A stretch of 39,036 bases of DNA from Actinomycetospora soli (GTDB lineage Bacteria > Actinomycetota > Actinomycetes > Mycobacteriales > Pseudonocardiaceae), in contig NZ_JAJNDA010000033.1 in assembly GCF_021026295.1 (NCBI RefSeq), positions 1 through 39,036 on the forward strand, written 5' to 3'. Under the pieces are notes generated by a model. It was not told the origin of the DNA. It did no database searches and worked only from the letters and a program-made list of their open reading frames with translations. Numbering within the stretch: the first letter of the stretch is position 1; every line of letters starts with the position of its first letter. Both the position numbers and the translations under genes were made by a program. This document shows positions 1 to 6,456 of this stretch, piece by piece.

Positions 1-127
1 GGCCAGGCGCCCGGTGTCGGGGTCGGTGCGGGCGGCGTGGGCGATGCGGGCGTGGCGGTGGCCGCGCACGACCGCCGCGATCGCGTCGCGGACCTCGGTC
101 GCCCGCGCCCGGGGCCAGTCCGCGGCG
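1..127. repeat. 127-bp perfect direct repeat, copy 1 (may extend left)
   Basis: Bases 1-127 are identical to 2173-2299, in the same orientation and the same reading frame of two minus-strand genes. The match ends at base 128 (g) versus 2300 (c); the left limit lies outside the window. Such perfect identity in the middle of two otherwise different proteins implies recent duplication or gene conversion. Confidence 0.95.
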
Positions 128-1164
128 GCGGTCTGGGTGGCCGCCTTGACGATCATGTCGCGCATCGTCTGCTGCTCCATGCTCGCGGCGATCATCGTGG
201 CCACCAGCCCGGACAGGCGGTGCTCGGGGTCGGCGGTGCGGGCCCGGTCGATCGCGGCGGTCATGACCGCCCCGCCGCCCGCGCACAGGGCCGCGCACGC
301 GGTGAGGGTGGCGGGCTCGGCGACCTCGGGGGCGGGGGCGGCGCGGGTGAGCAGCGCCCACAGCGCCGTGGCGTCCTCGGCGGTGACGGTGTCGTCGCAG
401 CCCTCCGCGAAGCCCAGGGCGACGTCGCGGACGCGGGGGTCGATCAGGGCGGCGACCATGCCCATCAGGTCGGCCTCGGCGATCGGCTCGCCCCGCCCGA
501 CCGTCGCGCACGCCGCGCGCAGCGTGTCGAGGTCCTCCCGGACCGCGCGCAGGTCGCCGTGGCCGGTGCGGCGGGCCACCGCGGCGGCGAGGGCGGCGTC
601 GAGGGCCTGGCGGCGGGCCGGGCTGGCGGCGGCCGCGTCCGGGGTGACCGCAGCGGTGGCGTCCTCGCGGGAGAGGTAGGTGCGGCGCCCGATCAGGGCG
701 GTGTGCGCGGCGGCCTCGGTGGCCGTCGGGTCGGGCAGCAACCCTGCGCAGCACCCGTCGTAGCAGGACCACCCCGCGCCGGGGCGGATCGCGGGCGCCC
801 ACAACGACGCGGACACGTCGATGCCGCTCCCGGCCAGCGCCTCACCGAGCTTGTCGATCAGCCACGTGTGCGGCAGCTCGGTGCCCTCGAGGTCGCCGCC
901 GACGACCGCGATCAGCGCCGCGTCCGGGCGCCGCGCGGCCAGGGCGTCGTGGGTGTAGCGCAGCAGCTCCCACGCCCCCTGCCGGTCGGTGGGCAGGTCG
1001 CAGCGCATCGACGCGCCGACGCGGCGGCGGGCGGGCTCGCCGTGCATGCCGATCACCACCAGCGACTCACTCGGGGCGAACCCGAACAGCGCGGGCAGCG
1101 ACGCCAGCAGCGTCTCCGGGCGGTTGATCCGGACGACGGCCTGCGGGGTGGCTTCCTGGGTCAT
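1..1164 (-). CDS. DUF4192 family protein (partial, runs off left edge)
   Basis: The minus-strand frame starts at ATG 1164 with a GGAG ribosome site six bases upstream and stays open to base 1, so the C-terminus is missing. The N-terminus (MTQEATPQAVVRINRPETLL, then a hydrophobic stretch with GFAPSESLVVIG) matches the start of the actinobacterial DUF4192 family as I remember it: a leucine-rich segment followed by a short beta-strand ending in a small loop. The family has no established function and is frequent on actinobacterial chromosomes and plasmids. The visible 3' part (bases 1-127) is identical to a segment of the neighbouring gene at 1888-2634, so the two proteins share about 42 residues. 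It is preceded by structured element A, not directly by another gene. The large plus-strand open frames over this gene are high-GC shadows. Confidence 0.8.
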   Translation of the reverse strand, partial: MTQEATPQAVVRINRPETLLASLPALFGFAPSESLVVIGMHGEPARRRVGASMRCDLPTDRQGAWELLRYTHDALAARRPDAALIAVVGGDLEGTELPHTWLIDKLGEALAGSGIDVSASLWAPAIRPGAGWSCYDGCCAGLLPDPTATEAAAHTALIGRRTYLSREDATAAVTPDAAAASPARRQALDAALAAAVARRTGHGDLRAVREDLDTLRAACATVGRGEPIAEADLMGMVAALIDPRVRDVALGFAEGCDDTVTAEDATALWALLTRAAPAPEVAEPATLTACAALCAGGGAVMTAAIDRARTADPEHRLSGLVATMIAASMEQQTMRDMIVKAATQTAAADWPRARATEVRDAIAAVVRGHRHARIAHAARTDPDTGRLA

Positions 1165-1241
1165 GACGTTCTCCGTCTCGTTCGAGAAGGTGAGACGGGG
1201 CTCGGGAAGCGGCACCCGCACCTGGCCGGTCCGGCTGCCAT

Positions 1242-1528
1242 TTCCTTCACCCCGTGGGGCGAGGAGTCGAAGCGAGAAACCGGGCGGGGGTGACCGCAGG
1301 TCACCGGCGGGGGTTCCGGCTCGCCCGGACGACGTGGCCCCGATGTTCAGCCCGAGGAACGAGGGCTCGGGGTCACTCGTGCGGCGCGGGCCGGGTTCAT
1401 CGCCGGCGCAGCCCCCGCCCGGGTTCTCAGACTCGGACGCCCCACGGGGAGAAGGAATCAACAAGATCGCGCCGCGCAGCGGCGTCCGAGAAGGCGCCGA
1501 AGGCGCCCCCGGCCGCCCGGCCCTGAGG
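1242..1528 (+). ncRNA. Structured element, copy A (putative structured RNA family)
   Basis: This is one of three related elements (others at 6129 and 11786). The outer arms 1242-1261 and 1438-1457 pair 19 of 20. Inside lies GAGTC 1264-1268 with GACTC 1430-1434, a 5-nt bulge (GAAGC) facing a single A, then a 17-bp helix 1274-1290 with 1412-1428 (16 of 17 paired). Inner hairpins are GGTGACC-GCA-GGTCACC at 1289-1305, a GTTC/GGAC stem near 1312-1330, and a long stem 1334-1343/1367-1376 enclosing AGCCC/GGGCT. A 3' domain has hairpins at 1471-1483 (GCA loop), 1493-1507 (GAA loop) and 1511-1522. The stems covary with copies B and C. Pairs such as G1337.T1373 are wobbles only on the plus strand, so the plus strand is the likely transcript. 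I recognise no Rfam family; promoter and ends are not defined. Confidence 0.75.
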
Positions 1529-1592
1529 AGCCCTGACCGCTGCCGGCCGATGACCGACCCCAACCACCGCGGCCGCGGGCGAGTACGCAGCT

Positions 1593-1856
1593 CTACCGGT
1601 CCCGCGGCCGCCGCTCCCGGCGCGCACGTGCCCGCTTCAAGGTCCAGCGGCCGTTGAGCAACAGGCCGAAGCCCGCGGCCGGGAGGATCAGCAGGGGCGG
1701 GAGGAAGGAGCCCTGCCAGCCGGTCGCGGCCCCGTAGACGAGTGCGGCGAGGACACCGAGCACGAGCAGGGTGGCTCCGAGCTGCATGGCGGCTTTCGCT
1801 CGGGCTGGGGTGTCGGCGGCGTCGCTGAAGTCGAACACGTCGCGCCAGAAGCCCAC
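1593..1856 (-). CDS. Small two-helix membrane protein
   Basis: An 87-residue frame with GTG start at 1856, 31 bases after the stop of the upstream gene (1888). A short hydrophilic N-terminus (GFWRDVFDFSDAADTPARAK) is followed by two hydrophobic segments at roughly residues 23-45 and 52-68. It ends in a strongly basic tail (RARARRERRPRDR), predicted to lie in the cytoplasm by the positive-inside rule. No ribosome site is clear, so translation may depend on the preceding gene. I recognise no family. It sits between the small-gene cluster and structured element A, and the end of element A points at its 3' end. Confidence 0.6.
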   Translation of the reverse strand: MGFWRDVFDFSDAADTPARAKAAMQLGATLLVLGVLAALVYGAATGWQGSFLPPLLILPAAGFGLLLNGRWTLKRARARRERRPRDR

Positions 1857-1887
1857 CCGGGCAGGGAAGCCGTCGCCGCCGTCGGGG

Positions 1888-2634
1888 TCAAGCTCGGTGC
1901 GGGTCGCCGTGGACCAGGACGACGAGCCCAGCGAGCTCGGCGGCGGCGATCGCGTCCTCAGTGGCGGGGTCGCGGCGTGGCCGGCCGGTGGCGGGGTCGC
2001 GGGTCAGGGGGAACGCCACGACCACGTCGACCAGGTCGACCAGCTGCGCGGGCTCTCGGTTGGCCGGCTCGCCCGGGTGCCGGCGGCCGTCGTCGGGGCG
2101 GGCGGGGCAGCTGAGGTGGTCGACCTGGAGGCCCAGGCGGGTGGCGGTGAGCTCGGCCCAGGCGTCGACGCCGGCCAGGCGCCCGGTGTCGGGGTCGGTG
2201 CGGGCGGCGTGGGCGATGCGGGCGTGGCGGTGGCCGCGCACGACCGCCGCGATCGCGTCGCGGACCTCGGTCGCCCGCGCCCGGGGCCAGTCCGCGGCGC
2301 CGACGACCCGCACCCGCAGCACGGCCGATCCGGCGCCGGAGACCGCGGCGGTGCCGGCCGTAGGCCGGGTGGCCTCGGTGGCGGCTTCAGTGGCGTCTTC
2401 GGTGGCGACGCCGCGGTCGTGGGCGGGGCGCTGCGCGCTGCCCAGCGGGCCGAGCTCGAGCGCGCACGCCTCGTGGACCCAGCGGGGGCCGTGGTCGGGG
2501 ACCCGGGCCAGGCCCTGCCAGTCCCCGCGGTCGATCACCTCGAGGCAGTGGAGGCAGCGTGACCAGTACAGCGCGACCATCCACCCGCAGTAGACCCTGC
2601 GGGGCCGGGTCATCGAACGGGCGGCCTCGTTCAT
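1888..2634 (-). CDS. Unknown protein with Cys/His cluster, shares C-terminal segment with DUF4192 gene
   Basis: The start is ATG 2634, overlapping the upstream stop as ATGA, giving 248 residues. The N-terminus has a possible zinc site: C16, C27-x2-C30 and H54-x2-C57. A Thr/Ala-rich linker (about residues 75-105) leads to a C-terminal domain beginning near ADWPRARATEVRDAI. About 42 residues of it are encoded by DNA identical to bases 1-127 of the DUF4192 gene. The end of the protein is a predicted strand-loop domain (LVDLVDVVVAFPLTRDP). No function can be assigned. The shared C-terminal module suggests both proteins bind the same partner or do related jobs (inference). Confidence 0.75.
   Translation of the reverse strand: MNEAARSMTRPRRVYCGWMVALYWSRCLHCLEVIDRGDWQGLARVPDHGPRWVHEACALELGPLGSAQRPAHDRGVATEDATEAATEATRPTAGTAAVSGAGSAVLRVRVVGAADWPRARATEVRDAIAAVVRGHRHARIAHAARTDPDTGRLAGVDAWAELTATRLGLQVDHLSCPARPDDGRRHPGEPANREPAQLVDLVDVVVAFPLTRDPATGRPRRDPATEDAIAAAELAGLVVLVHGDPHRA
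2173..2299. repeat. 127-bp perfect direct repeat, copy 2
   Basis: Identical to bases 1-127, offset 2172, inside the minus-strand gene 1888-2634. The bases just beyond the match differ at the 2300 side. The 2172 side must be compared with sequence left of the window. Confidence 0.95.
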
Positions 2635-2963
2635 CGCGTTCGCGCCTGCTCGCAGGGTGGCGCGGACGCCGCCGCGGACGGGGCTGGTGCGCGGCGGGCG
2701 GCGTCGACCGCCGCGATGGTGACGGCTTCGAGGGCCAGCGCCCGGTCCCGCTGGCGGCGCAGCCGCGTCACCTCCTGCCGGTCGGCGGCCCGTGTGAGCT
2801 GATGCTCGAGGCGGGCGACGGTCCCGGCGGCGAACCGGTCGAGCGCTTCGACCAGGGTCAGCCAACCCGGCTGGTCGAACACCGGGCCTCCGGCCGGCCG
2901 GGCCGGGGTGGGTTCGGCGACCCCTCGGGGGGTCGGGATCGTGACCTGCGGGTCCTGGGGCAT
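2631..2963 (-). CDS. Small helical protein of unknown function
   Basis: ATG at 2963 has a strong AGGAGGT site a few bases upstream (AGCAGGAGGTGACAGCG). The 110-residue product ends at 2631 and overlaps the next gene by ATGA. The sequence begins with a Pro-rich stretch (PQDPQVTIPTPRG). A charged helix follows, with heptad-like spacing over about residues 35-85 (LVEALDRFAAGTVARLEHQ, then RQEVTRLRRQRDRALALEA), likely a coiled coil. The tail is Ala/Pro-rich. No known domain is recognised. Translational coupling with the zinc-cluster gene suggests joint production. Confidence 0.7.
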   Translation of the reverse strand: MPQDPQVTIPTPRGVAEPTPARPAGGPVFDQPGWLTLVEALDRFAAGTVARLEHQLTRAADRQEVTRLRRQRDRALALEAVTIAAVDAARRAPAPSAAASAPPCEQARTR

Positions 2964-2991
2964 CGCTGTCACCTCCTGCTCGGGGTGGTGG

Positions 2992-3126
2992 TCACTGCCG
3001 GTATCGCTTGCGGCCCTGCCAGGCCTGGCGGGCGTCGTGGCGGCCGCGGGAGAACTCCGCGACCCGCCGTCCGATGGGGACACCCACGAGCAGGCCGAGC
3101 ACGAGGCCGACGATCAGCATGCTCAT
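2992..3126 (-). CDS. 44-residue single-pass membrane peptide
   Basis: ATG at 3126 overlaps the stop of the WhiB-like gene (ATGA). The product has one hydrophobic helix (MLIVGLVLGLLVGVPIG) followed by a basic tail (GRRVAEFSRGRHDARQAWQ), so it should sit in the membrane with the tail inside. It ends 28 bases before the next start. It is an easy gene to miss, but coupling to the WhiB gene and a clean hydrophobic/basic pattern support it. The function is unknown. Confidence 0.65.
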   Translation of the reverse strand: MSMLIVGLVLGLLVGVPIGRRVAEFSRGRHDARQAWQGRKRYRQ

Positions 3127-4364
3127 CGCCGACTCCTGGCGCTGGTCTCGATGAGGGGCATGCCCTGCTGGTGGCAGGCGACCCAGTGCGCGACGTCCTG
3201 GGAGCGCAGCCCGAACCGGCGGGCGGTCTGGCCGCGGGTCGCCTGTCCTGACTCGACCAGCGCCACCGCCGCGACCCGCAGCTCGACCTCCCCGCCGGGC
3301 TCCCCGTCGGCGGCGTCGTGTTCGCCGGTGGCCAGAACGTGCACCTGGCCCGGGTCGACGTCGGCGCCCGTCCCGTCGGCGGCGAGGTGGGGGTGGGCGG
3401 TGAGGATCGCGGTGATCGTGGCCGCGAGTTCGCGGGGCGACCCATCGGGTGGCCGGGCGGACGGGGTCGGGGCTGGGGCCGCGAGGTCGTCGGTCGGGTC
3501 CTCGCCCGGGCCCGTCACCGCGGCGCTCTCGGCGCCGGCCTGGACCGGGCGCAACGCGGTGACCGTGGCGCTGGCGGCGGTGGTGGCGGTGGCCGGGGAT
3601 TCGGCTGGGGCGGTCTGGAGGGCTCGGTGGGCGCTGCCGCCGGTCCGCTGCGCGGGGACCGTGCTCCCTGCGCGGCTCCCTGCACGGCTCCCGGCGCTGC
3701 TCGTGGCCCCGACCATGGACCTGCTCGCTGCCCTGGTCGCTGCCCTGGTCGCGGGCGCGCTGGCGGCGACGGGCGGGGTGTGGCGGGCGCGTTCGGGGAA
3801 GGTGGAGCGGGGACCCTGGCGCATCACCCGCTGCGGGCGTGGCTCGGTGGGCAGCCGCGCCGCCATCCCCTCGACCGCGGTCCGGCCTCGCGGCACCGGC
3901 GTCGACTCCCGCCGCGACGTCGCCCGGGGCCAGTCGTTCCCGCCCTCGGCCGGCTCCTGGGCGCCGGACTCCAGGTGTGCAGGCGCGGGAGCGAGGGTGG
4001 GCGCGAGGGTCTGGCGTTGCTTGCGGGTGCCGACGCCGCCCCAGACCCCGAAGCGTTCGTCGTGGGCGATCGCGTCGGCGAGGCACTGCTCGCGGACGGG
4101 GCAGCGCCGGCAGACCTGCTTGGCTTCGGCCGGTGAGCCGCCCTTCTCGGGGAAGAACGCCTCGGGGTCGGCCTGGGCGCACAGCGCGTCGCGGTGCCAG
4201 GCGGGGGTCTCGGCGGCGACGGCGAGGGCGGCGTAGAGCTCGCCGGGCACGAGGACCTCGCGGGCGTCGGCGGCGCTGCCGGCGGCGGTGACCCTGTGGC
4301 TGCTGGTGGTGGCGTCGACGCTGGCGGTGTAGTCGACGCTGCTCGGGGCGGGCTGGGTGCTCAT
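3123..4364 (-). CDS. WhiB-family regulator with long disordered extension and C-terminal HTH-like segment
   Basis: 413 residues from ATG 4364, with an AGGAG site about ten bases upstream. A WhiB domain lies at about residues 55-118: C62, C85-x2-C88 and C94 (the four cluster ligands) and the GVWGG turn at 106-110, followed by a basic TRKQRQ patch. WhiB proteins bind a [4Fe-4S] cluster and usually act with the primary sigma factor. Typical members are 80-130 residues; here about 200 residues of Ala/Thr/Pro/Arg-rich disorder follow. A C-terminal segment at about 360-400 (VESGQATRGQTARRFGLRSQ) resembles a helix-turn-helix. The fusion could join redox sensing to an extra DNA contact (inference). 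The stop overlaps the next small gene. Confidence 0.88.
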   Translation of the reverse strand: MSTQPAPSSVDYTASVDATTSSHRVTAAGSAADAREVLVPGELYAALAVAAETPAWHRDALCAQADPEAFFPEKGGSPAEAKQVCRRCPVREQCLADAIAHDERFGVWGGVGTRKQRQTLAPTLAPAPAHLESGAQEPAEGGNDWPRATSRRESTPVPRGRTAVEGMAARLPTEPRPQRVMRQGPRSTFPERARHTPPVAASAPATRAATRAASRSMVGATSSAGSRAGSRAGSTVPAQRTGGSAHRALQTAPAESPATATTAASATVTALRPVQAGAESAAVTGPGEDPTDDLAAPAPTPSARPPDGSPRELAATITAILTAHPHLAADGTGADVDPGQVHVLATGEHDAADGEPGGEVELRVAAVALVESGQATRGQTARRFGLRSQDVAHWVACHQQGMPLIETSARSRR

Positions 4365-4393
4365 CGGAGGGGTCTCCTGGTCGGGTCGGCTGT

Positions 4394-4891
4394 TCAGGGG
4401 TGGGCGGGTGTGGTGGCGCGGCGTTGCTGGTCGCGCAGCTCGGCCAGGCGGCGTTGCCAGGGGCCGCCGACGGCGCGGTCGAGCTCGGCGAGGACGGCGG
4501 CGGGGTCGCGGCCGGCGGTGATCTGCGCGCCGGCGAACTCGAGGTTGGTGATGACGTCGTCGGCGAGCAGGACCGGGCGGCCGGCGTGGTCGGCGCCGCT
4601 GTCGTACTCGCCGAGGTCGGGGTCGATGACGATGCGGTCGCCGTCGTATTCGGCGGTGGGGGCGACGACGATCTCGAAGACTGCGGTCGGGTCGAGGTCA
4701 CGCAGCCGGTTCGCGAGTTGGTCGGCGATGACGAGGTCCTGGTGGTGTCCGTAGACCTCACCGATTCGCAGGGCCGGGTCGGTTTCGCTGAAGCGGCGCC
4801 GGAATCCCTGCTCGCGCAATTCGTCGGACAGGACGGGCTGGGCGTGGGTGCCGAATCGGTAGAACACGATGGACACGGGTACGGCGGACAT
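4394..4891 (-). CDS. Unknown conserved-looking 165-residue protein
   Basis: ATG at 4891 is preceded by GGGGAG at good spacing. The product is soluble with a mixed alpha/beta pattern: an N-terminal strand (VPVSIVFYRFG), a middle acidic part (FEIVVAPTAEYDGDRIVIDP) and a C-terminal amphipathic helix (AAVLAELDRAVGGPWQRRLAEL). No known motif is seen. It lies 29 bases upstream of the WhiB-like gene and 75 bases downstream of the TOPRIM gene, so all three are probably cotranscribed. Confidence 0.75.
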   Translation of the reverse strand: MSAVPVSIVFYRFGTHAQPVLSDELREQGFRRRFSETDPALRIGEVYGHHQDLVIADQLANRLRDLDPTAVFEIVVAPTAEYDGDRIVIDPDLGEYDSGADHAGRPVLLADDVITNLEFAGAQITAGRDPAAVLAELDRAVGGPWQRRLAELRDQQRRATTPAHP

Positions 4892-4966
4892 AGCTCTCCC
4901 CTTCGAGGAATGACAGGAATCGCGGAATGGCGGGGGACGCGGCCGGTGAGGCGTGCGTGGTGGCGC

Positions 4967-5911
4967 TTAGGCGGCGACGGGGTCGCCGGTGTTCTCCGCT
5001 GAGCGGGCGGCGTGGGCGGCGTGGGCGGCCTGGGCGGCAGCGGTGATGCGGGCGGAGAGCCCCGCCGCGCCGAGGCGGTCGAGCAGGTCGCGGGCGTCTT
5101 CGCCGTCGCGCTCGGAGAACATGACCACGGCGCCGGGGAGGGTCTCGGCGAGCTTCGCCGCGCAGGCCCGTCCGGGGCCGTCAGCGTCGCCGATCACCAC
5201 GACCTGGTCGTGCCCGCCCAGGATGGTGGCCAGGCGCTCGCAGGGCGGGGCGCCGGCGCCGCCGGCCCAGGTGGTGGCGTACCACCCGGCGCGGTTGAGG
5301 GCATCGACCGAGGACTCCGACTCGACCACGAGCACGGTCTCCCCCGCCCCGACCGCCATCGCCAGGTCGTTCTCACGGTAGAGCGGCAGGTCAGCGATCC
5401 GGGTGCCGAGCAGCCCGGGCACCCACTCGCCCTGCGGGTTGACCGCGTGCCACTCCACGGCCTTCTCCCCGGTGACGGGGTGGCGCAGCCGCTCGAGGCA
5501 GAACCGGGGCCCGTAGGAGTGGAACGCCTCGTGGCGCAGCCCCCGGGCCCGCGGGTGCGCGGTCACCTTCGGCGCCGGGAACCCCACCTGCAGCCGCCGG
5601 GTCCGGATCCAGGCCTGGGCGGACAGGCGCGGCGGGCGGGTCAGGTGGTCCAGGGTCAGCCCCAGGGCGTGGCAGACCTCCTTGGTGGTGCAGCCGGCGT
5701 GGCAGTGCACCCACACCCCGCCGTCGTCGCGTACCCCGACGCCGAGGCTGGGCGCGTGGGCGCCGGTGCGGGCATGCGCCGGGCACTGCCACTTCCCCGA
5801 CGGACCCTCCGGCAACGCCGAACCCAGCGCGATGAGCAGCTTCGCCACCCACCGCACCGCCTCATTCCCGGCGCCGTTCGGAGCCGCTGAATCGGTGCTC
5901 GGTCCGGTCAT
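4967..5911 (-). CDS. Primase-like protein with zinc finger and TOPRIM domain
   Basis: The chosen start is ATG 5911, eight bases after AGGAGG (5925-5920); a GTG three codons earlier overlaps the site. The 314-residue product has a CHC2-like zinc finger (C43, H46, C70, C74). Its TOPRIM domain has the acidic strand VLVVESESSVDAL (E197) and the GDADGPG motif (D242, D244). This arrangement is that of DnaG-type or plasmid primases, but the protein is short and has no helicase domain. It probably makes primers for the element's replication or recognises nucleic acid. The C-terminus carries an Ala/His repeat (AAHAAHAA) also seen at the end of the helicase at 6457-11715. A candidate promoter lies directly upstream. 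Confidence 0.85.
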   Translation of the reverse strand: MTGPSTDSAAPNGAGNEAVRWVAKLLIALGSALPEGPSGKWQCPAHARTGAHAPSLGVGVRDDGGVWVHCHAGCTTKEVCHALGLTLDHLTRPPRLSAQAWIRTRRLQVGFPAPKVTAHPRARGLRHEAFHSYGPRFCLERLRHPVTGEKAVEWHAVNPQGEWVPGLLGTRIADLPLYRENDLAMAVGAGETVLVVESESSVDALNRAGWYATTWAGGAGAPPCERLATILGGHDQVVVIGDADGPGRACAAKLAETLPGAVVMFSERDGEDARDLLDRLGAAGLSARITAAAQAAHAAHAARSAENTGDPVAA

Positions 5912-5939
5912 GACACACACCTCCTAGGTGATGGTTCCC

Positions 5940-5945
5940 ATTCTA
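5940..5945 (-). promoter_or_regulatory. Candidate -10 box (TAGAAT) for the primase-like gene
   Basis: Reading the minus strand, TAGAAT lies about 30 bases upstream of ATG 5911 in an AT-rich patch unusual for this window. The -35 region is weak (tggcgg at 17 bases). If real, transcription starts after structured element B, so element B is not part of this gene's leader. Confidence 0.4.
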
Positions 5946-6128
5946 TTCATCAAGATCTGATGCCGCCACAATTCCGGGAAGTCGATCAGCACATCTCGAT
6001 AACGTGGTGGCGGGTCGCGCGCACCGTTTCGTGGTCGGCAACCTATGCGTGGCTTCTGCTGTCGACCCGAACGCGGCTGGACCCGGGATGTGAAGTGGCG
6101 TGCGGGTGTCGTGGTGGTCCGGCGACCA

Positions 6129-6410
6129 TTTCTTTTGCCCTGGGGGCGTGAGTCGAAGAGAGGGCCCCGGGCCCGGTCCGCGGTAGCGGACGGGCGGGGG
6201 TTCCGGGTGGCCCGGACGGGGTGGTCCCGTGGGCAGCCGACGCCAGGAGGCTGGGACCACCCGGGCGGTGTCGCCCGGGTTCATCGCCCGCTCGCCGGGC
6301 CCGGGGTCCTCAGACTCGGACGGCCCCAGGGAAGAAGGAATCAGGGGAGGGCGCGCCGCGCAGCGGCGTCCGCGCGGGCCCGGTAGGGCCCCGGCCGCCC
6401 GGCCGTGAGG
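6129..6410 (+). ncRNA. Structured element, copy B (putative structured RNA family)
   Basis: Same architecture as copies A and C but strongly diverged in the stems. The outer arms 6129-6148/6321-6340 are followed by GAGTC 6150-6154 with GACTC 6313-6317, bulge GAAGA facing A6312, and a 17-bp helix 6160-6176/6295-6311 that pairs completely (one G.U). Inner elements are hairpin GTCCGC-GGTA-GCGGAC at 6176-6191, a GTTC/GGAC stem near 6200-6216, and stem GGTGGTCC 6220-6227 with GGACCACC 6254-6261 enclosing CAGCC/GGCTG. The 3' domain has hairpins at 6355-6367 (GCA), 6376-6391 (GGTA) and 6393-6404. Nearly every helix differs in sequence from copy A yet still pairs. The gap 5912-6456 holds this element, the promoter above and no gene. 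Confidence 0.75.
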
Positions 6411-6456
6411 CGCCCCCGCCGGTTCGGGTGGCACCTCACGGGCCGGGCGACCGGCC

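Noticed and set aside
14..1293. Long plus-strand open frames over the left edge
   Set aside because: They mirror the third-position GC pattern of the minus-strand DUF4192 gene, have no ribosome site and give Arg/Gly-rich nonsense.
1242..1457. Element A as an insertion sequence or MITE
   Set aside because: Inverted arms are present, but no target duplications, and the inner helices change in compensating pairs, which a transposon end would not need.
5943..6434. Minus-strand 163-residue frame across element B
   Set aside because: The translation is Pro/Arg-rich and unstructured, and it covers conserved RNA-like stems and the promoter of the TOPRIM gene.
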